This document shows, piece after piece, positions 9,206-17,321 of a stretch of 64,000 nucleotides of DNA. This stretch comes from Cellvibrionaceae bacterium. Lineage in GTDB: Bacteria; Pseudomonadota; Gammaproteobacteria; Pseudomonadales; Cellvibrionaceae. The stretch spans positions 1 to 64,000 of the forward strand of contig JAGKWU010000016.1 in assembly GCA_021151695.1 (NCBI GenBank), written 5' to 3'. The position numbers were made by a program, and so were the translations under genes. How positions within the stretch are numbered: the stretch's first letter is position 1; every line of letters begins with the position of its first letter. The notes beneath the pieces were generated by a model. It did no database searches and was not told where the DNA came from. It saw nothing but the letters and a program-made list of their open reading frames with translations.

Positions 9206-9853
9206 CTATTTCACCACATCAAACAGCCACGGAGCCTCTACGCGCTTTTTAGCCTCATAAGCACGGATGGCATCGGCGTGCTCGAGGGTCAGGCCGATAT
9301 CGTCAAAACCATTTAACAAGCAGTGCTTGCGGAAGGCGTCGATTTCAAAGGCGAAGCTTTCACCGCTCGGTGTTTTCACCAGCTGCTCATGCAAATCAAT
9401 TGTTAATTGATAACCTTCGCTGGCGTACATTTCCTTAAAGAGTTTATCGACAATCTCGTCGCTCAAAATAATCGGCAACAAACCGTTTTTGAAACAGTTG
9501 TTGAAGAAAATATCGGCGAAGCTGGGCGCGATTACACAGCGAAAGCCATAATCGTCCAACGCCCAGGGGGCGTGCTCGCGCGATGAGCCGCAGCCAAAAT
9601 TTTCGCGCGCCAATAAAATGCTTGCACCTTGGTAACGAGGGAAATTCAATGGAAATTCCGTGTTAATCGGGCGACCTTCGCAGCTTTGGTCTGGTTTGCC
9701 TTCGTCGAGGTAACGCAGTTCGTCAAACAGGTTTTTACCAAAGCCCGTGCGCTTGATGGATTTCAAAAACTGCTTGGGGATGATCATGTCGGTATCGACA
9801 TTGGCGCGATCCATAGGAGCGGCAACGCCTTGTAAAACGGTAAAACTTTTCAT
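9206..9853 (-). CDS. leuD: 3-isopropylmalate dehydratase small subunit
   Basis: LeuD is the small subunit of isopropylmalate isomerase, which with LeuC interconverts 2- and 3-isopropylmalate. The 215-residue product has the usual length and the conserved MDRANVDTDMIIPKQFLK opening, plus the swivel-domain motif ENFGCGSSREHAPWAL. The start is ATG 9851-9853 with AGGAGA upstream, 12 bases after the leuC stop. The gene is intact, in contrast to leuC. Confidence 0.97.
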   Translation of the reverse strand: MKSFTVLQGVAAPMDRANVDTDMIIPKQFLKSIKRTGFGKNLFDELRYLDEGKPDQSCEGRPINTEFPLNFPRYQGASILLARENFGCGSSREHAPWALDDYGFRCVIAPSFADIFFNNCFKNGLLPIILSDEIVDKLFKEMYASEGYQLTIDLHEQLVKTPSGESFAFEIDAFRKHCLLNGFDDIGLTLEHADAIRAYEAKKRVEAPWLFDVVK

Positions 9854-9865
9854 GGCGATCTCCTA

Positions 9866-11125
9866 TTAATTAAATGTACGAACGTCAACAAAGTGACCGG
9901 CAATCGCCGCTGCCGCTGCCATAGCCGGGCTCACCAGGTGAGTGCGACCACCGTAGCCCTGGCGACCCTCGAAGTTGCGGTTTGAGGTTGACGCACAGTG
10001 CTCACCCGCACCCAACTTGTCCGCATTCATCGCCAAGCACATGGAGCAACCTGGCTCGCGCCATTCCAAACCGGCGGCGATAAAAATCTCGTGCAAACCT
10101 TCAGCTTCCGCTTGCGCTTTTACGGCGCCGGAACCTGGAACCACAATCGCTTCTTTTACAGAGGCAGCTTTGGTTTTGCCTTTTACAACTTCCGCCGCTG
10201 CACGCATATCTTCGATACGTGAATTGGTGCAGGAGCCAATAAATACGCGATCCACATAGATAGAGGTGATTGGCTGGTTAGCCTCCAAACCCATGTACTG
10301 CAAGGCGCGGATCATATCGTTGCGCTTAACCGGATCAGCTTCGTTAGCCGGATCTGGAACTTTATCTTCTACAGACACAACCATCTCGGGCGATGTACCC
10401 CAGCTCACTTGTGGCTTGATATCAGCGCCGTTGATTTCGACAACTGAATCGAAATGCGCACCTTCATCGCTTACATAGTTACGCCAATCGGCAACGGCTT
10501 TTTCCCACAAATCGCCTTTAGGTGCGTAGGTACGACCTTGCACGTAATCAATAGTGGTTTGATCCACCGCTACCATGCCGGCACGAGCACCCGCTTCAAT
10601 CGCCATGTTGCATACCGTCATACGGCCTTCCATGCTCATATCACGGAATACCTGGCCACCGAACTCCATCGCATAGCCAGTACCGCCGGCGGTACCGATT
10701 TTCGCGATGATGGCGAGCACTACGTCTTTAGGCGTTACACCCAAACCGAGTTTACCTTCCACGTTAATAAGCATGTTCTTCATCTTTTTGGCGACCAGAC
10801 ATTGAGTCGCCATTACGTGCTCCACTTCACTGGTGCCTATACCGTGGGCCAAAGCGCCCAAAGCGCCGTTGGTGGCGGTGTGGGAGTCGCCGCACACCAC
10901 GGTCATGCCGGGCAAGCAAGCGCCAGTTTCCGGGCCGACAACATGAACAATGCCTTGGCGGTGGTCGTTGATTTTGTACTCGACGATTCCGAACTCATCG
11001 CAGTTGTCGTCCAGCGTTTGCACCTGGATCAAAGACACAGGGTCTTCAATGCCTTTCACACCGTGAGCGCGCTCTTTTTGGGTGGTGGGAACGTTGTGAT
11101 CAGGAGTCGCCAGGATGGAATCCAC
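9866..11125 (-). CDS. leuC: 3-isopropylmalate dehydratase large subunit, 5' end missing
   Basis: LeuC is the 4Fe-4S large subunit of isopropylmalate isomerase. The open frame gives 419 residues from GTG 11123-11125, while the family is normally about 465-475. Core motifs are intact: VCGDSHTATNGALGALAHG, VFIGSCTNSRIEDMR, and the cluster ligand pair in GCSMCLAM. Homology continues upstream of the GTG (AFDGLRLAGRKPWR is readable to about 11176). The frame is then closed by TAG at 11195-11197, and the usual N-terminal block with YIDxHLVHEVTSPQ is not present in any frame. No good ribosome-binding site precedes the GTG. The gene is therefore either a deletion-damaged allele or uses an unusual start. 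leuD follows at once. Confidence 0.8.
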   Translation of the reverse strand: MDSILATPDHNVPTTQKERAHGVKGIEDPVSLIQVQTLDDNCDEFGIVEYKINDHRQGIVHVVGPETGACLPGMTVVCGDSHTATNGALGALAHGIGTSEVEHVMATQCLVAKKMKNMLINVEGKLGLGVTPKDVVLAIIAKIGTAGGTGYAMEFGGQVFRDMSMEGRMTVCNMAIEAGARAGMVAVDQTTIDYVQGRTYAPKGDLWEKAVADWRNYVSDEGAHFDSVVEINGADIKPQVSWGTSPEMVVSVEDKVPDPANEADPVKRNDMIRALQYMGLEANQPITSIYVDRVFIGSCTNSRIEDMRAAAEVVKGKTKAASVKEAIVVPGSGAVKAQAEAEGLHEIFIAAGLEWREPGCSMCLAMNADKLGAGEHCASTSNRNFEGRQGYGGRTHLVSPAMAAAAAIAGHFVDVRTFN

Positions 11126-11242
11126 ACGCCAGGGCTTGCGACCGGCCAGACGCAGGCCATCAAAGGCTAGTGGCGTTGATTTGTGAAGCGCAGTCTATGC
11201 CCGGCACACACATAAAACAAATTTATCTTTTTTATAATTTGC

Positions 11243-11257
11243 ATTCCCAATAGGAAT
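11243..11257. promoter_or_regulatory. LysR-type operator candidate between leuC and the LysR gene
   Basis: A perfect 5-bp inverted repeat with a 5-base centre (ATTCCCAATAGGAAT) contains the T-N11-A pattern typical of LysR-family binding sites. It sits in the AT-rich divergent region between leuC and the LysR gene, 31 bases before the ATG at 11288. This suggests autoregulation and/or control of leu genes. The call rests on motif and position alone. Confidence 0.55.
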
Positions 11258-11287
11258 AGTATAAAAATAAATCAAAGGGCGCTTCTC

Positions 11288-12223
11288 ATGCAGAACTCAT
11301 CTGCCAGCGCGAGTGTGAAATTCCGAGGTGCCCTGGTGGATACCCAACATCTACAAGCGTTTGTAGCGATTGCGCAGAGCGGTTCCTTCTCGGGAGCGGC
11401 AGAGCGGCTGCACCTTACTCAGCCAGCAGTCAGCAAACGCATTGCATTATTGGAAGATCAAATTAAGGCCAAGCTGTTTGACCGGGTTGGCAGACAAGTC
11501 GTCTTAACCCAAGCGGGGAGCTTATTGCTGAATAAGGCGACAAACATCTTGAATGAGGTGTTAGCCGCCCAGCGCGAGATTGCAGATTTGCGGGGCGACG
11601 TCACAGGAAAACTCAGCGTGGCTACCAGCCATCATCTAGGCTTGCATTACCTCCCGCCGTATTTGCGGGAGTTTTCAAGGCGTTACCCAGACGTAAAACT
11701 CGATTTACACTTTTTGGACTCAGAACATGCGTACCACGAAATACTCCTCGGCCGCTTCGATATCGCCATTATTACGCTTGCGCTTGAGCAAGACCCGCGA
11801 ATCCAAAGCACCGAAATCTGGCAAGACCAACTCCAGTTCGTCGCAGCACCCTCCCATGCACTTGCAGCGTTGGCGGATCTTCGCCTGGCCGATTTAAGCC
11901 CCCATCAGGCGATAATGCCTGACACCAACACCTATACCACTCGCCTTATCAAGGAACTGTTTGACCGCGAAAACCAGCCGCTGGACATCACCATGGTGAC
12001 CAACCATTTGGACACCATCAAAATGATGTTGAGTATCGGCCTGGGCTGGGGCGTCCTGCCCAATAGTCTTATAGACGGCAGCCTAAAAGTGCTGGATGTA
12101 AGCCACCCTCCCCTTGTTCGCTCCCTCGGTGCCATCTTTCACAGCCAGCGCAGCCTGAGCAATGCCGCGCGGATGTTTCTTGAGCAGCTTCATACGCCAA
12201 GACCGTCAAAAGCCGGCGCATAA
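11288..12223 (+). CDS. LysR-family transcriptional regulator
   Basis: The product is a 311-residue DNA-binding regulator. A winged helix-turn-helix lies at about residues 18-80 (LQAFVAIAQSGSFSGAAERLHLTQPAVSKRI), followed by a co-inducer-binding domain. The start is uncertain. ATG 11288 has AAAGGG eight bases upstream, but GTG 11336 (codon 17), with GAGG upstream, would give the more usual family opening VDTQHLQAF. It is transcribed away from leuC, the arrangement of a local LysR activator of the leu genes, but the effector is not visible in the sequence. Confidence 0.9.
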   Translation: MQNSSASASVKFRGALVDTQHLQAFVAIAQSGSFSGAAERLHLTQPAVSKRIALLEDQIKAKLFDRVGRQVVLTQAGSLLLNKATNILNEVLAAQREIADLRGDVTGKLSVATSHHLGLHYLPPYLREFSRRYPDVKLDLHFLDSEHAYHEILLGRFDIAIITLALEQDPRIQSTEIWQDQLQFVAAPSHALAALADLRLADLSPHQAIMPDTNTYTTRLIKELFDRENQPLDITMVTNHLDTIKMMLSIGLGWGVLPNSLIDGSLKVLDVSHPPLVRSLGAIFHSQRSLSNAARMFLEQLHTPRPSKAGA

Positions 12224-12310
12224 ATCACAAATTCCTTATAAAACAATCACTCAGCGCAGTTTTTATCGTTACACTAGCTCCTTTTAAGACGTTACGCAGA
12301 AGGAGTCATC

Positions 12311-13048
12311 ATGAAAAAAATTTCCCTGATCGCCGCACTTGGCTTGGCGGCAACAAGCTTCGCACAGGCAGATACTATATTTGGTATCTACGCTGGTGCT
12401 GGTTCCTGGAACGGCAGTTACGATGGTGACGCCGGCGAACCGAGCATCAGCTTGAAGGAGCTGGGAGTAAAGGATCACTCCAATAACTTTTATTACGTTG
12501 CCATTGAGCACCCTATTCCGGTGCTGCCCAATGTGCGTCTGTCCCATATCGATATCAAAGCCAAACAGTCCGCCGACATCACCCGCACCTTTGTGATTGA
12601 TGGAACCCCGTTTACCGCCGGTGAGCATGTCGCCTCCCAGTTTGACCTCAGCCACACCGAAGCTACCTTTTATTACGAAATCCTGGATAACTGGGTAAAC
12701 CTTGATCTGGGTCTCTCAGCCCGCAAATTTGATGGCTATGTGAGCGCCCAATCACCTACCCGCCGTGAAAAGGTAAAACTGGATGAAACATTGCCCCTGG
12801 TTTACGCCAAGGCTCAATTCGACCTGCCCTTCACCGGCTTATCCGTTGGTGTTGAAGGCAATTACGTGAGCTACAGTGGCGACAAACTGAGCGATTACTC
12901 CGCCAAAATAAGTTACTTGTTTGATTCCGCTCTGGACTTTGGCCTTGAGGCTGGTTACCGCAAGCTATCCTTGACAGTGGATGACAATGACTTGCAAGGC
13001 AAAGTGGATATCAAAGGCCCTTACGCCGCCGTGATTGCACACTTCTAA
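12311..13048 (+). CDS. Outer-membrane beta-barrel protein (TIGR04219-like)
   Basis: The product has 245 residues with a clear signal peptide (cleavage after FAQA, about residue 21). Alternating amphipathic strands follow and the chain ends in aromatic IAHF, as expected for a small outer-membrane barrel. The pattern (DTIFGIYAGAGSW opening, YYEILDNWVNLDLGLSARKF) resembles the TIGR04219 outer-membrane family. The function is unknown. AGAAGGAG lies seven bases before the ATG. It appears to be a single-gene unit closed by a terminator. Confidence 0.85.
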   Translation: MKKISLIAALGLAATSFAQADTIFGIYAGAGSWNGSYDGDAGEPSISLKELGVKDHSNNFYYVAIEHPIPVLPNVRLSHIDIKAKQSADITRTFVIDGTPFTAGEHVASQFDLSHTEATFYYEILDNWVNLDLGLSARKFDGYVSAQSPTRREKVKLDETLPLVYAKAQFDLPFTGLSVGVEGNYVSYSGDKLSDYSAKISYLFDSALDFGLEAGYRKLSLTVDDNDLQGKVDIKGPYAAVIAHF

Positions 13049-13077
13049 TACAGCCTCGCGCTAAATCGCTCTGATGC

Positions 13078-13110
13078 AAAAGCCCCGCGCAGTTCACTGA
13101 CGGGGCTTTT
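13078..13110 (+). terminator. Rho-independent terminator after the outer-membrane protein gene
   Basis: A 10-bp stem AAAAGCCCCG (13078-13087) pairs with 13101-13110 and ends in TTTT. It lies 30 bases after the stop codon. Confidence 0.88.
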
Positions 13111-13174
13111 GTGCTTTTTGAAGCGGCAACTGGGTTATACTGCGCGCCCGCTCAAACTCAATTAGCCTTTTGCA

Positions 13175-14488
13175 ATGACGCCAATAGACTTGCTGATCAA
13201 CGCCCGCTGGATAATCCCGGTGGTGCCCGAAAACCGCATTTTTGAAGACTGCGCGCTCGCCATACATCAAGGTCGCATCATTGCGTTGCTACCGCAGGAA
13301 GAAGCCGCCAAGCGCTACCACCCGGCACGTATCGAAAATCTGCCGCAACATTTGCTAATCCCTGGCCTTATCAATGCCCACGGCCACGCGGCCATGACCT
13401 TGCTGCGCGGCTACGCCGATGATTTCGCACTGGAAGATTGGCTCAACAACCATATTTGGCCGGCGGAAAAGCAATGGGTAGATGCGCAATTTGTGCGCGA
13501 TGGTACAGAGCTGGCCATTGCAGAAATGATCCGCAGCGGTACAAGTTGTTTTGCGGACATGTATTTTTTCCCCGAGCAAACAGCGCAAGCAGCATTGGAT
13601 GCGCAAATTCGCTGCCAGGTTTACTTCACGATTTTTGATTTCCCTTGCGCTTGGGGAACTGGGCCGGAAGATTATTTCAACAAAGGTCTCGCGTTGCATG
13701 ACGCCTATCGCGGCAACAATCTTGTGCGCATAGGTTTTGGCCCGCACGCGCCTTATACCGTTGGCGATGAAACCCTGAAAAAAGTCGCCGTGCTTGCGCA
13801 GGAAATGGATACACCTGTCCATATTCATTTGCACGAAACCGCGCAGGAAGTGGAAGATTCCATCGCAAAATACGGTAAACGCCCAACGCAACGCCTGATG
13901 GATTTGGGGCTGTTATCACCGCTTACACAATGCGTACACATGACGCAAATCAATGAAATAGATATAGAAATTTTGCAACAAAGCGGCGCGCAGGTTGTGC
14001 ACTGCCCAGAATCCAATTTAAAACTCGCCAGCGGTTTTTGTCCTGTCGACAAATTACTGAGCGCCGGTATTAATGTCGCACTCGGCACCGATGGCGTTGC
14101 CAGTAATAACGATCTGGATATGCTGGGCGAATTAAAAACTGCAGCGTTGCTCGCCAAAGTGGTAAGCAATAACCCTGCGGCATTGGATGCACACAGCGCT
14201 CTGCGTATGGCCACGCTTAACGGCGCGCGCGCGTTGGGTTTGGATGACCAAATAGGCAGCCTGGAAATTGGCAAGCAAGCGGATATAGCCGCAATTGATC
14301 TGGGCGATCTGGATTTACAGCCAATTTACAATCCTATATCGCAATTGGTTTACAGCAACGCCGGCCAACGCGCTTCCCACTTGTGGGTGAACGGCAAATG
14401 CTTGATGCGCGAGCGCGAATTGCTCACGGTTAACGAGCGCGAACTGCACAGCAAAGTGCGCCAGTGGCAGGAAAAAATTCGCCGCTAA
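13175..14488 (+). CDS. mtaD: TRZ/ATZ family amidohydrolase, probable MTA/SAH deaminase
   Basis: This 437-residue metal-dependent amidohydrolase is of the type that deaminates 5'-methylthioadenosine or S-adenosylhomocysteine. The metal ligands are visible: NAHGHAAMTLLRG (about residue 70), PHAPYTV, HIHLHETAQE, the HCPESNLKLASG block and the aspartate in LGTDGVASNND. The closing QLVYSNAGQRASHLWVNGK is typical. In Pseudomonas this gene precedes ubiG, mupP and yciK, exactly as here, which supports the assignment. The exact nucleoside preference cannot be read from sequence. Confidence 0.88.
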   Translation: MTPIDLLINARWIIPVVPENRIFEDCALAIHQGRIIALLPQEEAAKRYHPARIENLPQHLLIPGLINAHGHAAMTLLRGYADDFALEDWLNNHIWPAEKQWVDAQFVRDGTELAIAEMIRSGTSCFADMYFFPEQTAQAALDAQIRCQVYFTIFDFPCAWGTGPEDYFNKGLALHDAYRGNNLVRIGFGPHAPYTVGDETLKKVAVLAQEMDTPVHIHLHETAQEVEDSIAKYGKRPTQRLMDLGLLSPLTQCVHMTQINEIDIEILQQSGAQVVHCPESNLKLASGFCPVDKLLSAGINVALGTDGVASNNDLDMLGELKTAALLAKVVSNNPAALDAHSALRMATLNGARALGLDDQIGSLEIGKQADIAAIDLGDLDLQPIYNPISQLVYSNAGQRASHLWVNGKCLMRERELLTVNERELHSKVRQWQEKIRR

Positions 14489-14498
14489 GAATTCAATC

Positions 14499-14582
14499 TC
14501 TCGTTCCCTCGCCAGGCGCCCCAAGCTCCAACGTTGGAACGTAACTTAGAAGGCGCTCCCAAGCTGGAGCTTGGGAGCGAGA
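14499..14582. repeat. Palindromic repeat element (REP-like cruciform)
   Basis: Outer arms TCTCG (14499-14503) and CGAGA (14578-14582) enclose a second, very strong hairpin of 12 bp with a 2-base loop (14554-14565 with 14568-14579). A less regular hairpin around CCAACGTTGG lies in the left half. The CTCGTTCCC ... GGGAGCGAG theme is that of dispersed intergenic palindromes in proteobacteria. It sits between mtaD and ubiG. Confidence 0.7.
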
Positions 14583-14630
14583 AAAACCTTAATAGCGGCC
14601 GAGTTCACGCCGCCAAAAGAGACTTTAGCT

Positions 14631-15332
14631 ATGGCAAATGTCGACACCGCTGAAATTGCAAAATTTGAAGCCCTCGCCAGCCGCTGGTGGGACAAGAACA
14701 GCGAATTTAAACCACTGCACGATATCAACCCGCTTCGCGCTAACTATATTGACCAACGCTCACCTGTTGCGGAGCGCAAAGTGATTGACGTGGGCTGCGG
14801 CGGCGGCATTTTGGCCGAATCACTCGCGCAGCGTGGCGCTGATGTGACGGGCATAGATATGGGTGAAGCGCCGCTGTCGGTTGCTCGCTTGCACGCCCTG
14901 GAAATGGGCGTGACCATGACTTACGAGCGCGTCACTGCCGAAGATAAAGCGCAGCAATGCCCCGGCACATTCGACATAGTGACCTGTATGGAAATGCTGG
15001 AGCACGTACCCGATCCGTCGTCCGTCGTGCAAGCCTGCGCTGATATGGTCAAACCCGGTGGCGATGTATATTTCTCCACCATCAACCGCAACCCTAAAGC
15101 CTATGCGTTTGCGATTATTGGCGCTGAGTATTTATTAAAAATGCTGCCGAAAGGTACGCACGATTACGACAAGTTTATTCGCCCCTCCGAGCTGGCCCAT
15201 TGGCTGCGCGAAGCTGGTTTGGAATTACAAAACATCACCGGTATGACTTACAACCCTATCACCCAGCGTTACAAGCTGGATGAGAAAGATGTGAGTGTGA
15301 ATTACTTATTGCATGCCAAAAAGATTGCCTAG
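14631..15332 (+). CDS. ubiG: 3-demethylubiquinone-9 3-O-methyltransferase
   Basis: UbiG performs both O-methylations of ubiquinone synthesis using S-adenosylmethionine. From ATG 14631 (MANVDTAEIAKFE) it has 233 residues, the usual size. The frame runs open further upstream but into the palindromic repeat, so the later ATG is preferred. The SAM motif I VIDVGCGGGILAE, the FEALASRWWD opening and the post-motif region MEMLEHVPDP are present. It lies in the conserved ubiG-mupP-yciK cluster. Confidence 0.96.
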   Translation: MANVDTAEIAKFEALASRWWDKNSEFKPLHDINPLRANYIDQRSPVAERKVIDVGCGGGILAESLAQRGADVTGIDMGEAPLSVARLHALEMGVTMTYERVTAEDKAQQCPGTFDIVTCMEMLEHVPDPSSVVQACADMVKPGGDVYFSTINRNPKAYAFAIIGAEYLLKMLPKGTHDYDKFIRPSELAHWLREAGLELQNITGMTYNPITQRYKLDEKDVSVNYLLHAKKIA

Positions 15333-15350
15333 AACAATTATCCATAAATA

Positions 15351-15451
15351 GGGAGTCGTCATCCTCGGCTAGGCGCCTCTGCTTGCAGAGATCCAGTTAT
15401 TTAAAAGTTTGTTTAGAGCTGGATCCCCGCTCCGCGAGGATGACGATTCCC
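15351..15451. repeat. Long inverted-repeat (MITE-like) element upstream of mupP
   Basis: A 17-bp outer stem with one G-T pair (15351-15367 with 15435-15451) encloses a second inverted pair GATCCAG (15390-15396) and CTGGATC (15419-15425). The CGTCATCCTCG ... CGAGGATGACG arms and internal GGATCC resemble a widespread class of small dispersed repeats in proteobacteria. It fills the gap between ubiG and mupP, so it is probably in the transcribed leader of mupP. Confidence 0.75.
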
Positions 15452-15472
15452 TGCTAAATGTTGACTGAGTTT

Positions 15473-16147
15473 ATGCAAACCCAAAGAAAAATCCGCGCAG
15501 TAATGTTCGACCTCGACGGCACACTGCTGGACACAGCGCCCGATTTTATCGCCGTTGTGAATCAGCTGCTGATAGAGAACGAGCGCGATGAGTTGCCGCA
15601 CGAAACCATCCGTGCCTGCGTATCCAACGGCTCACGCGCGTTGATTATGATGGCATTTGCGATTGAGGAAACCCACGAGGATTTCCATCCATTGCGCGAG
15701 CGCTTGCTGGAATTGTATCTACAGCACTTAGCTGTATTTACCAAAATGTTTCCCGGCATACAGGATCTGTTGAACAAACTGGCCGAGCACAATACCCCCT
15801 GGGGCATTGCCACCAACAAACCGGCTGCTTACACAGTGCCATTGATGGAACAGCTCAATATCCAGCCAGAGCCAGTCATTGTGCTTTGCCCGGATCATGT
15901 GAAGGATGCCAAGCCACATCCAGAATCTTTATTCCTGGCCGCTGAAACTATTGGTTGCAAACCGGAAGAAATCATTTACGTAGGCGATCACCATCGTGAT
16001 ATCGAATGCGGTCGCCGTGCAGGGAGCATCACCATAGCTGCTGCTTATGGCTACATAGAAGACGAAATTTCCGTTGAAGATTGGCAGGCGGACTATCGCG
16101 TTGATCACGCGGAAGACCTCTGGCCAATTATCGAAAAATATTTGTAA
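15473..16147 (+). CDS. mupP: HAD-family phosphatase, N-acetylmuramic acid 6-phosphate phosphatase type
   Basis: The product is a 224-residue HAD hydrolase. The catalytic motif I MFDLDGTLLD is near the N-terminus, GIATNKPA is motif II, the KPHPE lysine is motif III and YVGDHHRDIECGRRAG is motif IV. HAD proteins encoded between ubiG and yciK in pseudomonads are MupP, which makes N-acetylmuramate from its 6-phosphate in cell-wall recycling. Phosphoglycolate phosphatase (gph) is the near paralogue and the main alternative. The start is unclear: ATG 15458 and ATG 15473 are both possible and neither has a good ribosome site. I use 15473. Confidence 0.85.
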   Translation: MQTQRKIRAVMFDLDGTLLDTAPDFIAVVNQLLIENERDELPHETIRACVSNGSRALIMMAFAIEETHEDFHPLRERLLELYLQHLAVFTKMFPGIQDLLNKLAEHNTPWGIATNKPAAYTVPLMEQLNIQPEPVIVLCPDHVKDAKPHPESLFLAAETIGCKPEEIIYVGDHHRDIECGRRAGSITIAAAYGYIEDEISVEDWQADYRVDHAEDLWPIIEKYL

Positions 16148-16171
16148 GCTTTAATTTATTGAATACTGATT

Positions 16172-16927
16172 ATGAAAACTCCCGAAAACTTCATTCCTAC
16201 CGCTGACTGTCTGCAAGGCAAAATTATTTTAGTAACAGGCGCTGGTGACGGCATTGGCCGCGTGGCTGCGAAAACCTTTGCCGCCCATGGTGCCACCGTA
16301 ATTCTGGTTGGTCGCACTTTGCAAAAATTGGAAATGGTGTACGACGAAATCGAAGCTGCCGGCCACCCACAACCAGCGATTTATCCTATCGACTTCCAGA
16401 TTGCCAACGAGCAATCCTTCATCGATATGTGCAATGCCATTAGCGAAGAATTCGATCATCTGGATGGTCTCTTCCACAACGCCGCCGATTTGGGCCAACG
16501 CACACCCGTTGCCAACTATGCACCGGATGTGTGGCTGCGTTTGATGCAAGTCAATGTGAACGCGCCCTTCCTATTAACGCAAGCAGTAATGCCGCTGCTC
16601 GAACGCGCCGCTAGTGGCTCCATTGTATTCACCGGTTCAAGCGTGGGTTACAAAGGCCGTGCTTACTGGGGTGCCTACGCCGTATCCAAAGCTGCCGCCG
16701 AAAACCTGATGCAAACCCTGGCTGATGAATTGGAAGAAACCACCCGCATTCGCTGCAATAGCATCAACCCGGGCGCTACCCGCACCAAAATGCGCGCTGG
16801 TGCCTACCCCGCAGAAGACCCTTCCACCATCAAAGCGCCAGAAGCATTGATGCGCGATTATTTGTTTTTGATGAGCGATGCCTCGGTAGGGATTAACGGG
16901 CAGCAGTTTGAAAACTCCGCAGCCTGA
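16172..16927 (+). CDS. yciK: YciK-family short-chain dehydrogenase
   Basis: This 251-residue SDR has the TGAGDGIGR cofactor loop, an NNA-equivalent HNAAD, catalytic Ser (TGSSVGYKGR) and the YxxxK pair (WGAYAVSKAA). The length and the opening (CLQGKIILVTGA) match the YciK group, whose substrate is not established. It follows mupP by 24 bases in the conserved cluster and is closed by a terminator. Confidence 0.92.
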   Translation: MKTPENFIPTADCLQGKIILVTGAGDGIGRVAAKTFAAHGATVILVGRTLQKLEMVYDEIEAAGHPQPAIYPIDFQIANEQSFIDMCNAISEEFDHLDGLFHNAADLGQRTPVANYAPDVWLRLMQVNVNAPFLLTQAVMPLLERAASGSIVFTGSSVGYKGRAYWGAYAVSKAAAENLMQTLADELEETTRIRCNSINPGATRTKMRAGAYPAEDPSTIKAPEALMRDYLFLMSDASVGINGQQFENSAA

Positions 16928-16936
16928 TTTTTAAAT

Positions 16937-16969
16937 CCGCTCGACCTATTCAATGTCGAGCGGGTTTTT
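16937..16969 (+). terminator. yciK: Rho-independent terminator after yciK
   Basis: A 9-bp stem CCGCTCGAC (16937-16945) pairs with 16955-16963, followed by GTTTTTA. It closes the mtaD-ubiG-mupP-yciK cluster. Confidence 0.9.
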
Positions 16970-17321
16970 ATGATTTCTTGTCATCTTTTACCAGTCACTT
17001 TCTTCTTCGCCGTAATTTTTATCTTCATTTGATTAATCAACGCACCACTTCACGCTCCCAGCGCATTCTGACGCTGTCCCACTTTTACTCCGCGCAGATT
17101 CATGTGTTACCGCGAACAGCAATTTGTTACCACCAACTTTACCCCGCTTCCCGTTTTTAGTGGTTTTCAATGCCTGATTGATCACTTTGCGCAAACAGAA
17201 GCAGATGGATAGTGCGATTTTGTGGCGAGCATAGGATTTGGTCTTGTTAGCTATTAACAGCGGCTGACAAAACCAGTGGAGCTTTTCAGCTCCGCTCAAT
17301 TACCTATGTAAGGAGCCAATA
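16970..17321. other. Intergenic region upstream of the cellulase gene
   Basis: This is a 350-base non-coding stretch. Near its end is a small hairpin (GGAGC ... GCTCC, about 17278-17293), then AAGGAG seven bases before the cellulase ATG. I see no strong promoter hexamers, so activation by a regulator is plausible, but no operator stands out. No convincing small gene lies on either strand. Confidence 0.4.

Noticed and set aside
11150..11215. A frameshift (8-base deletion) joining a hidden N-terminus to leuC
   Set aside because: In another frame a short match (ID ... TS) appears by spacing, but the preceding 28 residues of LeuC cannot be found in the AT-rich promoter sequence, so a simple frameshift does not restore the gene.
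13111..13141. Promoter before mtaD (TTGAAG and TATACT)
   Set aside because: The two hexamers are separated by only 12 bases, too short for a sigma-70 promoter.
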